NCBI RefSeq assembly: GCF_050947875.1
Contig: NC_134572.1
Span: 128,554,105 to 128,618,104, forward strand
Source: Dermacentor variabilis
Taxonomy: Eukaryota > Arthropoda > Arachnida > Ixodida > Ixodidae
DNA length: 64,000 bases
Direction: 5' to 3'
Shown: in pieces, positions 38,336 to 50,340 of the stretch
How the letters are laid out: every line of letters begins with the position of its first letter
Position numbering within the stretch: the stretch's first letter is position 1
The notes under the pieces: generated by a model
What the model was told of the DNA's origin: nothing
The model's input: only the letters and a program-made list of their open reading frames with translations
Databases searched by the model: none
Made by a program: the position numbers and the translations under genes

Positions 38336-40055
38336 ATTTGATTTATTGATTTCCATTTACACATACACGAAGGAGAGGTAAATCAAGGTGGCTGAGAGAA
38401 AAAAAGCCACACAGACGCGGCTTGCGGCAACCTCACCCCCTTAGGTACAAATAGTTGCATGGAATAGCACACGAAGCATCTTATATAATATATTTATACA
38501 GTGGCCATAAAGCATTGCAGTTATACAACATATGAAAAAAGAAAGAAAATATTTGCACGAGTAAAGTCATTACAAAGATACTCAGGCAACGGTATAAGTA
38601 AATGATATGCACTTCATAATATACACGAATACATAAAGAAAAAAAGAAACAAACACACATTTAACATTCATAAACGCACTTCAAAGAGGTGAAAGCAATA
38701 GTTTTAAATTCTTACAGCGATGAATTATGTTAATTATAGCCTGCTCTATCATATGAATTCATTAATCTTAGGAGATTATTACACATTTCAGAACCGTAGT
38801 TAGTTCTAAAGCGAGGAACCTTCCGATAAACCTTCCTTCAGGTGTTCGGGTTGTATAACGGCATAAATTGGCCGATAGGATTGCAAGTTCTACAAATAAG
38901 CTATTGTTTGGCACTAAAATAATATTCGCGTAAGAGCTTGAATTTATAAAAGTTATGGGCTGTAGTAATGTTGCATTTCTCATACGGGTTTTCAGTGAGA
39001 GCGACATACGGTACATAAGCGATGACACGTATTATTTTCTTCTGCATACGAAACAATTTATTCAAGTTACACTGAGTCGTGGTGCCCCATACTAGATGCT
39101 CATAATGAATGTGAGACAGAAATAAAGCATTATAGATTATTAATTTCACACAGACAGGTAAAGTATGCCTGTTGCGACTTAAAACACCTGTTATGCGGCT
39201 AAGTTTTTGGAGTACCGAGCATACATGGACTTCCAGTTGCATAGTACTTGTGAAGTGTACCCCTAACACTTTTCCAGTTTGTACAAGTTCTATATTTGTA
39301 GATCTATGCGCTATTGTTAGACGTGAAGGAAGACTCACCCCTCTGGCATGAAAAATTACAGCCTTTGCTTTCGCTGTATTTACTTTTAAACAGTTTTCTG
39401 TGCATCAATGGGACACACTGCAGAAAAAGGTATTTACTATAGGAATTAAATTGGTGCAAGAACTGGACGAGATGAAAACACTTGTGTAATCTGTGTAAAT
39501 TATAAATTTCGCTTTTTCGTAGATGGAAGTAATGTCGTTCTCGTATAAGTCGAAGAGCAATGGGCCCAAAATGCTGCCCTGTGGGTCGCCACAAAATATT
39601 TCTTTGGTTACCGATGTAATATTGTCTACAGGAACAAACTGGCGTCTGTTATGATGATTTTAATAGTTGAAGTGCAGCATGTCTAATTCAATATTTCTCT
39701 AGTTTGTAAAGTAATATGTTGCGAATAATCTAGGGAAACGCCTGCGCAAGTCGACAAATATGCCTATTCTTAATAGCGTACGTTCGAAGTACTGCAATAT
39801 AATTTCTTTTTTGATCGAGAAGAGTTAATTCAGTGGAACTGTTTTTACGAAAGCCGTATTGAGCATATTGAATTTATCTTGCATTTTTGGCAGAAGGAAG
39901 AAAGTTGACTAAAAATTTTTTCAGGACCTATTGAATAAAGAGAGAGGATCGATATCGAGTGAGAGTTTTTCACGTCTAATTTATCCCCCCTTTTAATTAA
40001 TACTGCTCCCTTAGGAACCTTCACATTTTCTGGAAATGCGCCTGTGGAAATACGC
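38336..40055 (-). mobile_element. CR1-like LINE, 5'-truncated and decayed
   Basis: On the minus strand it begins in the RT fingers (FPENVKVPKGAVLIKRGDK, about 39970-40052). It then shows DPQGSILGPLLF at about 39557-39590, with the catalytic FADD replaced by YTDY. The thumb and C-terminus follow at 38901-39338 (GVHFTSTMQLEVHVCSVLQK; SHIHYEHLVWG). The 3' UTR ends in an A/T-rich tail (plus strand tttgatttgatttattgatt, 38336). Stops and frameshifts separate the pieces. It lies in the large ADAM10 intron, in the sense direction. Confidence 0.75.
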
Positions 40056-40059
40056 AAAT

Positions 40060-41002
40060 GTGGCGAGGGAGCGTACCCACGCACTGCCTCTCGCGATCTG
40101 CCAATTAGCGAGGCAGTCGGGGCACACTTCACTCCGTCTGCAACGTGCCGCAAGAGACAGATTGTCCGCGCCAGCCATTGTATCGCGATATGAAAACACC
40201 AATACAGCAGCACTCAAATTTCGCCTTAGGGAGTAGCGTAATCGTCTGTGAACTTTTTCTTGGGTGAATTCGTAGGTACAGGCATAATCACTCGGTACTC
40301 CTACGACTGTCGTTGAAGTTAACCTCTGGTGTTTCATAGTATACGCTCTAGCGCCATATTTTGTCCGTTATGTGCACGTCACCGTGCGCTTATGTCGCTT
40401 CTAGCCGGAAGTGACGTGTTAAGAAACATGGCCGAGAAGCCTACGACCTTGCGGAACTTTCTCACAAACAAAAGACTCAAACTGATTTCGAGCTCAGCAT
40501 GGGGATTAGAAACAAAGCCACACCACAATACTTAAGTGGTGGAAATAGTTACGAGAGAAGAGGACGTGGCACCATTTGTATTCATTTCCTCCCCATTGAT
40601 AACGCCACCAAAGCAGGATCATGTGAGACATTTCTCAACTTGTACACGGTACACAGTGGCGGCAATAAGACAAAGCCGTCTGAACTGTGGCGCAATGAGC
40701 AATATTTCGATGCTCAAACGTTGGCAACACTTTGACGTGCCCGAATAACTTCCGTAACCGTGGAAAATAAAAAAAAAGTTCGGCGTAGATTTGAACTACC
40801 TTTGTCGTGTCTGTATCATGACGACGTACGCTTATATCTCCTTCCGTTTCTCTACCGCGGGTACGCTTTAAAACCACGGCGCTGCAATTATGCTTCAGAA
40901 ACTTTCCTTTCCTTGGTTCTTCGCCTCCCTTAAATTCGTTCTCTTAACTACTACACGCAGAGACAAAGCAACAGCGCTCGCATTCGATCCCATATATGAG
41001 AT

Positions 41003-41003
<1 letters not shown>
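40060..41003. other. Intron sequence, no feature recognised
   Basis: Part of the 18.9-kb ADAM10 intron. I see no exon or definable repeat; the short open frames have no motifs. Confidence 0.45.

Positions 41004-41060
<57 letters not shown>
41004..41060. repeat. (TA)n microsatellite
   Basis: An uninterrupted (TA)n run of about 57 bp. It creates long Ile/Tyr open frames on both strands that are not genes. Confidence 0.9.
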
Positions 41061-41063
<3 letters not shown>

Positions 41064-41275
41064 ATTATCAGTCGTAGCACTCGTAGTACAGCACTCTCGG
41101 CCGTTCCCTTTTTCGAAAGTAGTCTTATTAGGGTTATTATAGCTACACGAAGGTATTTCGCCCTCGTGAGCAGCAGTCCTTGAGATAGTTACTCGGGCTA
41201 GCTTCCCCCGCTAAGAGTGCCGCGCTCGCCTAGCACGTGATCAAGCTTTTTCTAGTCTCTAAAGCCGCTCGAGTT

Positions 41276-41512
41276 AAAAAAAAATTATGGGGTTCGACGA
41301 GCCAAAACTACTTTCTGATTATGAGGCACGCCGTAGTGGAGGACTCCGGAAATTTTGACCACCTGGGGTTCTTTAACGTGCACCTAAATCTAAGCACACG
41401 GGTGTTTGCGCATTTCGCCCTCATCGAAATGCGGCCGCCGTGGCCGGGATTCGATCCCGCGACCTCATGCTCAGCAGCCCAACACCATAGCCACTGAGCG
41501 ACCACGGCGGGT
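41276..41512 (-). mobile_element. tRNA-derived SINE with 13-bp target site duplication
   Basis: On the minus strand it starts cccgccgtggtcgctcag (A-box-like), with a B box in gggatcgaatcccgg, then a tRNA-unrelated body ending ccccataattttttttt. The flanks agccgctcgagtt at 41263-41275 and 41513-41525 are identical, a 13-bp target duplication. Related, more diverged copies are at 7128-7365, 12825-13035, 16970-17190 and 54330-54570. Confidence 0.88.
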
Positions 41513-41525
41513 AGCCGCTCGAGTT

Positions 41526-41977
41526 CGCTCTTATCCACGGGCGGCCATTTTTCCAAGGAAGTAGCAAAAATTGACCATCGCGGACAACATCAGTTACTTT
41601 CCACGTAAGCATGAGGCTCTGGACAGGAGCTATGGCGCTTCAATGTAACCAGGAGCCTGACGGACCAACCGACTGAGCTATGTTTGCGGGCAACATTCCA
41701 GGGTCACGAGTTCAAATCACCTGTTCTCTTCCTTTTCTTGTATTCCTTCTTTTTTTTCTTCTCCCTTTTTTAATATGTAATTCTCTTTTAGTTTATCACA
41801 GTACAAGGACCCTCCTAAGAAAAAAGAAAAAAATATCTCTATGTATGGCCACACATGTGCAGATCATAAATACCAGGTTCTCTAGGTGAGTATAACCGGT
41901 ATAACCGATCTCAGATTGGTCCACCTTGACTGATCAAATAGGGCCCCACTGTAGGTTAACTGAGGCGTACAACTCCT
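41526..41977. other. Intron sequence, no clear feature
   Basis: It contains a pyrimidine-rich tract (about 41730-41775) and a tRNA A-box-like stretch on the minus strand near 41670-41690 without a matching B box. Nothing can be called. Confidence 0.45.
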
Positions 41978-42062
41978 GTGCGGGCGGTAGAGTATCCGCC
42001 TCGCATGCAAGAGGACCGTGGTTCGAATCCCGGTGCCGCGCGATTCTCCACCGGAAGAAAAC
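41978..42062 (+). repeat. tRNA-like module upstream of the RTE LINE
   Basis: An A-box-like stretch (ggcggtagagtatccg, about 41983-41998) and a perfect B box (ggttcgaatcc, 42020-42030) have tRNA spacing. The stems are imperfect, so it is not a functional tRNA. It runs without a visible boundary into the sequence that precedes the RTE endonuclease. Confidence 0.6.
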
Positions 42063-42119
42063 CGTGTGTTGAGAAAATTGCACAAACAGGCCTGGAGTGC
42101 GGCCTGATCCCGGTGACCA

Positions 42120-45100
42120 GAACCAGTAATGCACTCTCTCACCAGAGCAGGATTGGCCACCCTGGTGCAGTACTTGGCTACAACCTCCTATATGAATACA
42201 ACAATCAAACCCCGGCCCTCAGTCCCCAGCAGCCGCGAAGAAACTGACCACGGCGGCGGCCAGATCTGTGACGCCGCAGAGGATGCTAAGAATACCTGGC
42301 TCCGGACAGGCTTCCATTGGAATCTGAACCTGGCAACGTTTAACGTAAGAACGTTATCTAGCGAGGCGAGTCTAGCAGTGTTATTGGAGGATTTAGAGGG
42401 TAGTAAACGGGATATACTAGGGCTCAGTGAGGTTAGGAGGACAAAAGAAGCATATACAGTGCTAAAAAGCGGGCACGTAGTGTGCTACCTGGGCTTAGCG
42501 CAGAGACGATAACTATGAGTCGGATTCTTGATTAATAAGGATATAGCTGGTAACATACAGGAATTCTATAGCATTAACGAGAGGGTGACAGGTCTTGATG
42601 TGAAACTTAATAAGAAGTGCAAATTGAAGGTAGTACAGGTCTACGCCCCTACATCCGGTCATGATGACCAGGAAGTTGAAAGCTTTTATGAAGACGTGGT
42701 ATCGGCGATGGGTAAAGTCAAAACAAAATACACTATACTGATGGGCGACTTCAATGCCAGGGTAGGCAAGAAGCAGGCTGGAGACAAGTCAGTGGGGGAA
42801 TATGGCATAGGCTCAAGGAATACCAGGGGAGAGTTATTAGTAGAGTTTGCAGTACAGAATAATATGCGGATAATGAATACCTTTTTCCGCAAGCGGGTTA
42901 GCCGAAAGTGGGCGTGGAGGAGGCCGAATGGTGAGACTAGAAATGAAATCGACTTCATACTCTGCGCGAACCCTGGCATCATACAAGATGTAGATGGGCT
43001 CGGCAAGGTGCGCTGCAGTGACCATAGGATGGTAAGAACTCGAATTAGCCTAGACTTGAGGAGGGAACGGAAGAAACTGGTACACAAGAAGCCAATCAAT
43101 GAGTTAGCGGTAAGAGGGAAACTAGAGGAATTCCGAATCAAGCTACAGAACAGGTACTCGGCTTTAACTCAGGAAGAGGAACTTCGTGTTGAAGCAATGA
43201 AGGACAATCTTATGGGCATCATTAAGGAGTGCGCAATAGAAGTCGGTGGTAACTCCGTTAGACAGGAGAACAGTAAGCTATCGCAGGAGACGGAAGATCT
43301 GATCAAGAAACGCCAATGTATGAAAGCCTCTAACCCTACAGCTAGAATAGAACTGGCAGAACTTTCAAGTTAATCAAGAAGCGTAAGACAGCTGACATAA
43401 GGAACTATAATATGGATAGAATTGAACATGCTCTCAGGAACGCAGGAAGCCTAAAAGCAGTGAAGAAGAAACTAGGAATAGGCAAGAATCAAATGCATGC
43501 GTTAAGAGACAAAGCCGGCAATATCGTTACTAATACAGATGAGATAGTTCAAGTAGCTGAGGAGTTCTATAGAGATTTATACAGTACCAGCAACACCCAC
43601 GACGATAATGTGAGAGAGAATAGTCTAGAGGAACTTGAAATCCCACAAATAACGCCGGAAGAAGTAAAGAACGCCTTGGCAGCTAAAAGGGGGCTAAAAA
43701 GGATCAGGTAAGAGCAGATTTGTTGAAGGATGGTCGGAACATTGTCCTAGAAAAACTGGCCACCCTATATACACAATGCCTCATGACCTCGAACGTACCG
43801 GAATCTTGCAAGAACGCTAACATAATCCTAATCCATAAGAAAGGGGACGCTATAGACTTGAAACATTATAGACCGATCAGCTTACTGTCCGTCGCCTACA
43901 AAGTATTTACTAAGGTAATCGCGAATAGAATCAGGAACACCTTAGACTTCTGTGAACCAAAGGACCAGGCAGGATTCCGTAATGGCTAGTCAACACTAGA
44001 CCATATTCACACTATCAATCAGGTGATAGAGAAATGTGCAGAATATAATCGACCCTTATATATACCCTTCATTGATTACGAGAAAGCGTTTGATTCAGTC
44101 GAAACCTCAGCAGTCATTGAGGCATTACGGAATCAGGTTGTAGATGAGCCATATGTAAAAATACTGGAAGATATCTATAGCGGCTCCACAGCCACCGTAG
44201 TCCTCCATAAAAAAAGCAACAAAATCCCAATGAAGAAAGCGTCAGACAGGGAGATACGATCTCTCCAATGCTATTCACAGCATGTTTACAGGAGGTATTC
44301 AGAGACCTGGAGTGGGAAGAATTGGGGATAAAAGTTGAAGGAGAATACCTTAGCAACTTGAGATTCGCTGATGATATTGCCTTGCTTAGTAACTCAGGAG
44401 GCCAATTGCAATGCACGTTCACTGACCTGGGGAGGTAAAGCAGAAGGGTGGGTCTGAAAATTAATCTGCAGAAAACTAAAATAATGTTTAACAGTCTCGG
44501 AAGAGAACAGCAGTTTACGATAGATAGCGAGGCACTGGAAGTGGTAAGGGAATACATCTACTTAGGGCAGGTAGTGACCACGGATCCGGATCATGAGACG
44601 GAAATAACCAGAAGAATAAGAATGGACTGGAGGGCGTTTGGCAGGCATTCTCAAATCATGAACAGCAGGTTGCCACTATCATTCAAGAGAAAAGTGTATA
44701 ACAGTTGTGTCTTACCAGTACTCACGTATGGGGCAGAAACCAGGCTTACGAAAAGGGTTCTGCTGAAATTGAGGACGACGCAACGAGCTATGGAAAGAAG
44801 AATGATGGATGTAACTTTAAGGGATAAGAAAAGAGCAGATTGGGTGAGGGAACAAACGCGGGTAAATGACATCTTAGTTGAAATCAAGAAAAAGAAATGG
44901 GCATAGGCCGGGCATGTAATGAGGAGGGTAGATAACCGATGGTCACTAAGGGTTACGGACTGGATTCCAAGGGAAGGGAAGCGTAGCAGGGGGCGGCAGA
45001 AAGTTAGGTGGGCGGATGAGATTAAGAAGTTTGCAGCGACAACATGGCCACAATTAGTACATGACCGGGGTAGTTGGAGAAGTATGGGAGAGGCCTTTGC

Positions 45101-45137
45101 CCTGCAGTGGGCGTAACTAGGCTGATGATGATGATGG
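42120..45137 (+). mobile_element. RTE-clade LINE, nearly full length, inactivated
   Basis: The AP-endonuclease begins at LNLATFNVRTL (about 42326) and contains MGDFNARVG (about 42742) and the SDHR motif (about 43015). The RT has YRPISLLSVAYK, FIDYEKAFDSVE and RFADDIALLS (FADD at 44364-44375, intact). The C-terminus has the RTE-type MRR.DNRW..DWIPREGKRSRGR. It ends in tgatgatgatgatgg, a short-repeat tail typical of RTE. Breaks include stops at 42510-42520, 43987, 44436 and TAG at 44904-44906, and frame changes near 43375-43410, 43711 and 44270. It is antisense to the host gene. A tRNA-like module lies just upstream. Confidence 0.88.
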
Positions 45138-45213
45138 TGCTTTCGCATATGAATTTATTATGAATTAAAAGAACTTGAGCCCAAGTGATTGCCTCTCTCT
45201 CTCGCTCTCTCTC

Positions 45214-45217
<4 letters not shown>

Positions 45218-45262
<45 letters not shown>
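45218..45262. repeat. (TA)n microsatellite, 5' flank of the Gypsy element
   Basis: A (TA)n run follows a (CT)n-rich stretch (45191-45215). It continues on the far side of the Gypsy element at 50276-50340, so the element inserted within it. Confidence 0.9.
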
Positions 45263-45266
<4 letters not shown>

Positions 45267-45396
45267 ACGGTGAAGGGAACGAAGAAGTTGAATTGGACTC
45301 GACGAAGACGAAGTCTGGAAGTTGCCTACACGCCATATACGCCAGTTGTAAATATACGTTATTTTACACTTGTGGGCCTGCTTTCTTCCTGCAACA
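45263..45396 (+). repeat. 5' LTR of the Gypsy element
   Basis: This 134-bp terminal repeat (TG...CA) is matched by 50142-50275 with about 8 substitutions and no gap. The bases after it (tggtggaaggtg from 45400) are where the primer-binding site should be. I could not assign the tRNA. Confidence 0.92.
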
Positions 45397-45462
45397 TTTT
45401 GGTGGAAGGTGTGGGGTGCAATCACGGAACTTCGCAGCGGACGTCATCTACTTGCCGCCACA

Positions 45463-46623
45463 ATGGCAAATCAAGCGACACAAGCGGCAACGCCTCAGCA
45501 GCCCGTGCCAACGGTCATCCTCACTCATCCGCGGGACCCAGGGACATCTTGTGGCACGGACAACGCCGACGTCGAGGACTGGCTTACGATGTACGAACGA
45601 GTGTGCGACAACAACAGGTGGGACCCATCAATGATGCTAGCAAACGTGATATCTTACCTAAGAAGAACTGCGAGGCAATGGTACGACAAACACGAAGCTG
45701 ACCTAACGAGCTGGGATGTCTGCAAAGAAAAAATGCGAGACCTTTTTGGCAGATCTGTCGGTCGTCAGCTGGCGGCAAAAAAAGAACTTGCGTGTCGCGC
45801 TCAAACGTCCACAGAATCCTATGTCGTTTACATATAGGATGTGCTGGCCTCTGTCGCAAGGCTGATAACAACATGACCGAGGCAGACAAGATTGGTCACA
45901 TATTGAAAGGTATTGCAGACGATGCCTTCAATCTCCTGATGTGCAAGGATTGTGCCACTGTGGATGCAATTATAAAGGAGTGCCGGCGCTTCGAACAAGC
46001 GAAGGGCCGCCGCGTCGCTCAAACTTTCGCCCGGTTGCCCAATACTGCCGCAACATCTTGCGAGGACCCGCCGCGCTTCGTTCAGCCCACAGGAGCGGAA
46101 GAAATCACGCACATCGTTCGCCATGAGCTTGAGACCATGGCTCCCGCTCAAGTTCGTTCTGACTGTCGGGAAAGCGTGCCCGCTATCTCCCTTATACAAG
46201 CGGTCGTTCGGGAGGAAATATCAAGTTTGCGCATTCCATCTCTCTGCTCTGTCCGCCATACAAACACCTACCAGATTTCTCCGGCCGCTCGCTCCCAGAC
46301 GCAAAGCTTTCCGCCTCCTCGTCGCAACCCAGCTGACTGGCGCACAGCGGATGATAAACCTATCTGTTTTAATTGTTCCGGTATTGGACACATCACCCGT
46401 CATTGCCGCAACCATTGGTCGTCGCCTCGTCGGTGGTCACTACCACCAAGTACCAGACAATGGTACTTTCTCGCCCTATACGCCGACTAGGAACATCAAC
46501 GCCGACAGTGCTTTACCAAGATCCAGCCGCTCCCCGTCTCCGCAAGGTCGTAGGTCCCGTTCGCCTCTCGTTCACCGCTCTTCGTCCCCTTCTGCAATCG
46601 GACGCTTCGCTTCGGGAAACTAG
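45463..46623 (+). pseudogene. Gypsy gag, disrupted
   Basis: The frame opens at ATG 45463 and reads as a retrotransposon Gag (WLTMYERVCDNNRWD; SYLRRTARQWYDKHE) up to a TAG at 45835-45837. A 1-base deletion close behind shifts the frame, which continues as TEADKIGHILKGIADDAFNL. A CCHC zinc knuckle CFNCSGIGHITRHC is encoded at 46365-46406. A further frameshift between about 46440 and 46490 leads to the Ser/Arg/Pro-rich tail ending at 46623. Gag packages element RNA in virus-like particles; this copy cannot make an intact protein. Confidence 0.85.
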
Positions 46624-46693
46624 GCGCTGCAACTCCCGGAAGTGAAGCTGCAACTCCGACCCGGCCTGCAAATCCTCTGTTGACCGTGCCTAC

Positions 46694-47214
46694 ATGTGGA
46701 AACCTACTGGAATTGAAGTTGATGGCGTTCCTGCTAGATCTCTCGTTGACACAGGAGCGCAGCTTTCAGTTATGAGCGCTGCTCTCCGCTGAAGGCTCAA
46801 AAAGGTTCTGATGCCAGCCGTACCACGCACTGTGCGAGTCGCCGATGGGAGTACGTCACTGGTCTTGGAATGTGCACAGCGCGCGTGGCCATTGGGGGCC
46901 ATTATACCGTTGCTCTATTTATCGTCCTTGAACACTGTCCACACGACCTAATTCTCGGCCTCGACTTCCTTTCTAAACACTTTGCCCAAATTGACTTCTC
47001 CGCAGGTGTTGTACGGTTGGATCTGCCGCTTCCTGCCGACGCGACAACTTGTGCTTCACACCTCTTATGTTCTGCTGAGTTTGCAAGGCTGTCTCCACAA
47101 GCGGCTACAAATGTCGTCCTGTCGTCCTGTCCTCCCGTACCTGATGGCGAGTACGTCGTGCCGCTGCTTACTGACGTGGTTTTTCACGCAATATTGCCCT
47201 ACCGAGCACCTTAA
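46694..47214 (+). pseudogene. Gypsy aspartic protease region, disrupted
   Basis: The frame from 46694 holds the protease active site SLVDTGAQLSVMS. It meets a TGA at 46790-46792, where CGA is the likely ancestral codon. After a 1-base shift near 46862-46872 the frame from 46870 continues with HDLILGLDFLSKHFAQIDFS, the usual ILG-type C-terminal segment of retropepsins. The protease would process Gag-Pol. Confidence 0.82.
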
Positions 47215-47420
47215 TCCGGATCCGCGAAGACTGCGCTAGCGTGCCCATCCTCAATTTTGGATTTTCGTCGCTTGTGCTGCCACACGGTTTCGCCACAGCG
47301 CATATCACTCCTTTGGAAGAATTTGAGATTTCTTCTTTTACCTCTGAATCCTTCGTGAGTACCAACGGGCCTTTGTCACCCACTCCTCCTTACTAGGCGC
47401 CTGCGGACGATGTTTCTAAG

Positions 47421-50104
47421 ATGATCGCCCCTGACCTTCCTTCCGAGCAAACAACAGCTCTTCGTCACCTCCTGTTATCTTTACGGGACATCTTTGATTT
47501 GGACGACCGTCCACTTGGCCAGACATCTGTCGTCACGCATCGCATCAACACCAGTGATGCCAGCCCCATTCATAGGCGGCCATATCGTGTCTCCGCAACA
47601 GAAAGGGCCATCATACAGGAAGAAGTAGACAGGATGATGGACAAGGACATCATTGAACCTTCCAGTAGCCCGTGGGCATCACCGGTTGTCTTAGTAAAGA
47701 AAAAAGACATTTCGTGGCGCTTCTGCGTTGACTACCTTCTCCTCAACAGGATACCAAAGAAGGATGTCTATCCCCTGCCGCGCATTGATGATGCTCTTGA
47801 CTGCCTTCACGGATCCCAATACTTTTCATCGATTGACCTCCACTCCAGCTATTGGCAGATTAGCGTCGATGAGATGGACCGCGAGAAAACCGCCTTCGTC
47901 ACACCGGATGGTCTGTACCAATTTAAATTCGTGCCGTTTGGATTATGCAATGCGCCAGCTACATTCGAGCGCATGATGGACTCTCTCTTTCGCGGCTTGA
48001 AGTGGTCTACATGCCTCTGTTACCTCGACGGTGTGATTGTGTTTTCGCCGAACTTTGAGAGCCACCTGCGGCGCCTCACAACCATACTCTCCGTGTTTCG
48101 CAGGGCTGGCCTTGAGCTAAACTCCTCCAAGTGCCATTTCGGTCGCCGTGAAATTAACATGCTCGGCCATCTCGTAAACGCCACCGGAGTCCAACCTGAT
48201 CCACAGAAATTTCACGCCATGCGAAATTCTCCTGTACCTTGTTCAACAAACGATGTCCGTAGTTTTCTGGGCTTTGCCGACATCGCTCACCCTCTCACTG
48301 ACCTTCTTAAGAAAGACGTCTCTTTCTCTTGGGGACCACTGTAGGAGAAAGCCTTTTCTACCCTGATTGAGCGGCTTACAACTTCCCCAATTCTGTCACG
48401 CTTTGACCCTTCTGCGCCCACTGTAGTACGAACTGACGCGAGTGGTCATGGCATCGGCGCTGTCCTCGCTCAGCGTCAACAGGGCGAAGACCGTGTCATC
48501 GCTTACGCTAGCCGCCTTCTTTCCACGCCCGAGCGAAATTACTCCATTACTGAGAGAGAATGTCTCGCGCTCGTATTGGCGGTCGCGAAATTCCGGCCGT
48601 ACCTTTTCGTTCGGAGCTTCTGCGTCATAACCGATCATCACGCCCTCTGCTGGCTCTCCTCTTTGAAAGACCCAACTAGACGACTTGCACGTTGGGCATT
48701 GCGTCTCCAGGAATGTACATTTTCTATTATGTATAAGTCAGGGCGCCTGCATAAAGACGCTGACTGCCTGTCCCGCAATGCCGTGGATCAACCGGACTAT
48801 ACCGGTGCAGAATCCGACATCAGTGTTCTATCCATCTCCGGCTTCCTCCATATTGGGGACGAGCAGCGCAAAGATCTTGTTATTCGAACACTTATGGAAC
48901 GCCTACGCTCCTCGCCCAATGACCCGTCCCTCCGGATGTTCACCTTGCGCGATGGAACTTTATACCGTCCTAGCGTTCGTCCTGACGGCCCGGAGCTCCT
49001 CCTAGTCGTTCCCAACCACCTTCAACTAGCCGTGCTCCAGCAACTTCACGACGCTCCTACTGCTGGACATCTGGGCATCACTCGTACATACGACCGCCTG
49101 CGGCGCCGCTTCTTCTGGCCCGGCATTTATCGCTCTGTGCGTCGTTATGTCGCTTCATGCGACCTGTGTCAGCGCCGGAAGACGCCTGCTGCGCCTCCTG
49201 CTGGTTTGCTTCAACCAAATGATATCCCCACAGAGCCTTTCTTTCGTGTGGGCCTAGACCTCCTTGATCCCTTTCCAATTTCTATCAAAGGCAGCAAATG
49301 GATCACTGTAGCAACCGATTATGCCACGAGATATGCCATCGCACGAGCGCTACCAACCAGCTGCGCTACAGATGTCGCCGACTTCTTACTATACGACGTC
49401 ATCCTGCACCACAGCGCCCCTCATCAGTTGCTGACGAATCGCGGCCGCTACTTTTTATCGAACGTCGTCGATGACCTGCTCCGCTCCTGCTCTACAGAAC
49501 ACCAGATTGCTACCGCGTGCCATCCTCAAACGAACGGCCTCACCGAGTGACTCAGCCGCACGCTAACTGAAATGCTGGCCACGTACGTTTCCGACGATCA
49601 CCGTGACTGGGACGTCACTTTACCACACATCACTTTCGCATACAACTCGTCCCGTCACGACACTACCGGATTTTCACCATTTTACCTTTTGTATGGCCGC
49701 GACGCCACCTTGCCCTTTGACACGTTGCTATTTTCCACAGTACGATCACCCAGCACTGGTTACGCTCGCGATGCTATTAACTTAGCCGCCCAGGCCCGAG
49801 ATGTCGCCCGTCATCGCCTCACAGTCTCGCAAGCTTCTCAAAAGCGACGGTACGACCTTCGGCACCGAGACTACCATTTTTCACCTGGTTCCCTTATCCT
49901 TCTCTGGACGCCCTCACGTCGCGTCGGCTTGTCGGAAAGACTACTTTTCCGGTATTCCGGTACCAGATCGTACGCCAACTGTCCGACGTGACATACGAGA
50001 TCACCCCAGTCGGTCAGCCTTCAGTGCATCGCAACGTCACCAGCGATGTTGTTCACGTCGCCAGGCTTAAGCCCTATGTCCCCCCATTAAGTGAGGCTCT
50101 ATAA
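47421..50104 (+). pseudogene. Gypsy pol: reverse transcriptase, RNase H and integrase, disrupted
   Basis: One frame runs from 47421 to 49991. The RT has RRPYRVSATERAIIQ, SPWASPVVLVKKKDISWRF and FVPFGLCNAPATF. Its catalytic YxDD is YLDG (48021-48032), so one metal-binding Asp is lost. About 11 residues usual after RSFLG are missing in frame. A TAG at 48342-48344 precedes RNase H (TDASGHGIGAVLAQRQ). The integrase has an HHCC zinc site (about 49050-49180); its second catalytic Asp is changed to Asn (LLTNRG near 49431). A TGA at 49548-49550 follows the catalytic Glu (NGLTE). A frameshift near 49950-49965 precedes the C-terminus, which ends at TAA near 50104. Confidence 0.9.
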
Positions 50105-50141
50105 CTTGCACCGGGACGGAGCTACTCCACCGGGAGGGTGA

Positions 50142-50275
50142 TGTTACGGTGACGGGAACGAAGAAGTTGAATTGGACTAGAGGAAGACGAAGTCTGGCAG
50201 TTGCCTGAACGCCATATACGCCAGTTGTAAATATACGTTATTTTACACTCGTGGGCCTGCTTTCTTCCTGCCACA
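50142..50275 (+). repeat. 3' LTR of the Gypsy element
   Basis: The copy of the 5' LTR has the same length. It is preceded by ccgggagggtga, a possible polypurine tract, and followed at once by the (TA)n tract. Confidence 0.92.
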
Positions 50276-50339
<64 letters not shown>

Positions 50340-50340
50340 T
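50276..50340. repeat. (TA)n microsatellite, 3' flank of the Gypsy element
   Basis: This is an imperfect (TA)n run with TACATA and TGTATA interruptions, continuous in type with 45218-45262 across the inserted Gypsy element. Confidence 0.9.

Larger units (their letters stand above)
45263..50275 (+). mobile_element. Ty3/Gypsy LTR retrotransposon, complete but inactivated
   Basis: Two 134-bp direct LTRs (45263-45396 and 50142-50275) begin TGTTACGG and end in CA. They differ at about 8 positions (roughly 94% identical). Between them are Gag with a CCHC knuckle, then protease, RT, RNase H and integrase in Gypsy order. A purine-rich stretch (cgggagggtga) precedes the 3' LTR as a possible polypurine tract. 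The element sits inside a (TA)n microsatellite split into 45218-45262 and 50276-50340, so a target duplication cannot be read. It is antisense to the host gene. Many stops, frameshifts and active-site changes make it non-functional. Confidence 0.92.

Noticed and set aside
40890..41183. Open frames rich in Ile-Tyr on both strands
   Set aside because: These translate a (TA)n microsatellite; the same applies at 45165-45701.
41978..42062. Functional tRNA gene
   Set aside because: The A and B boxes are present, but the stems do not pair as a cloverleaf.
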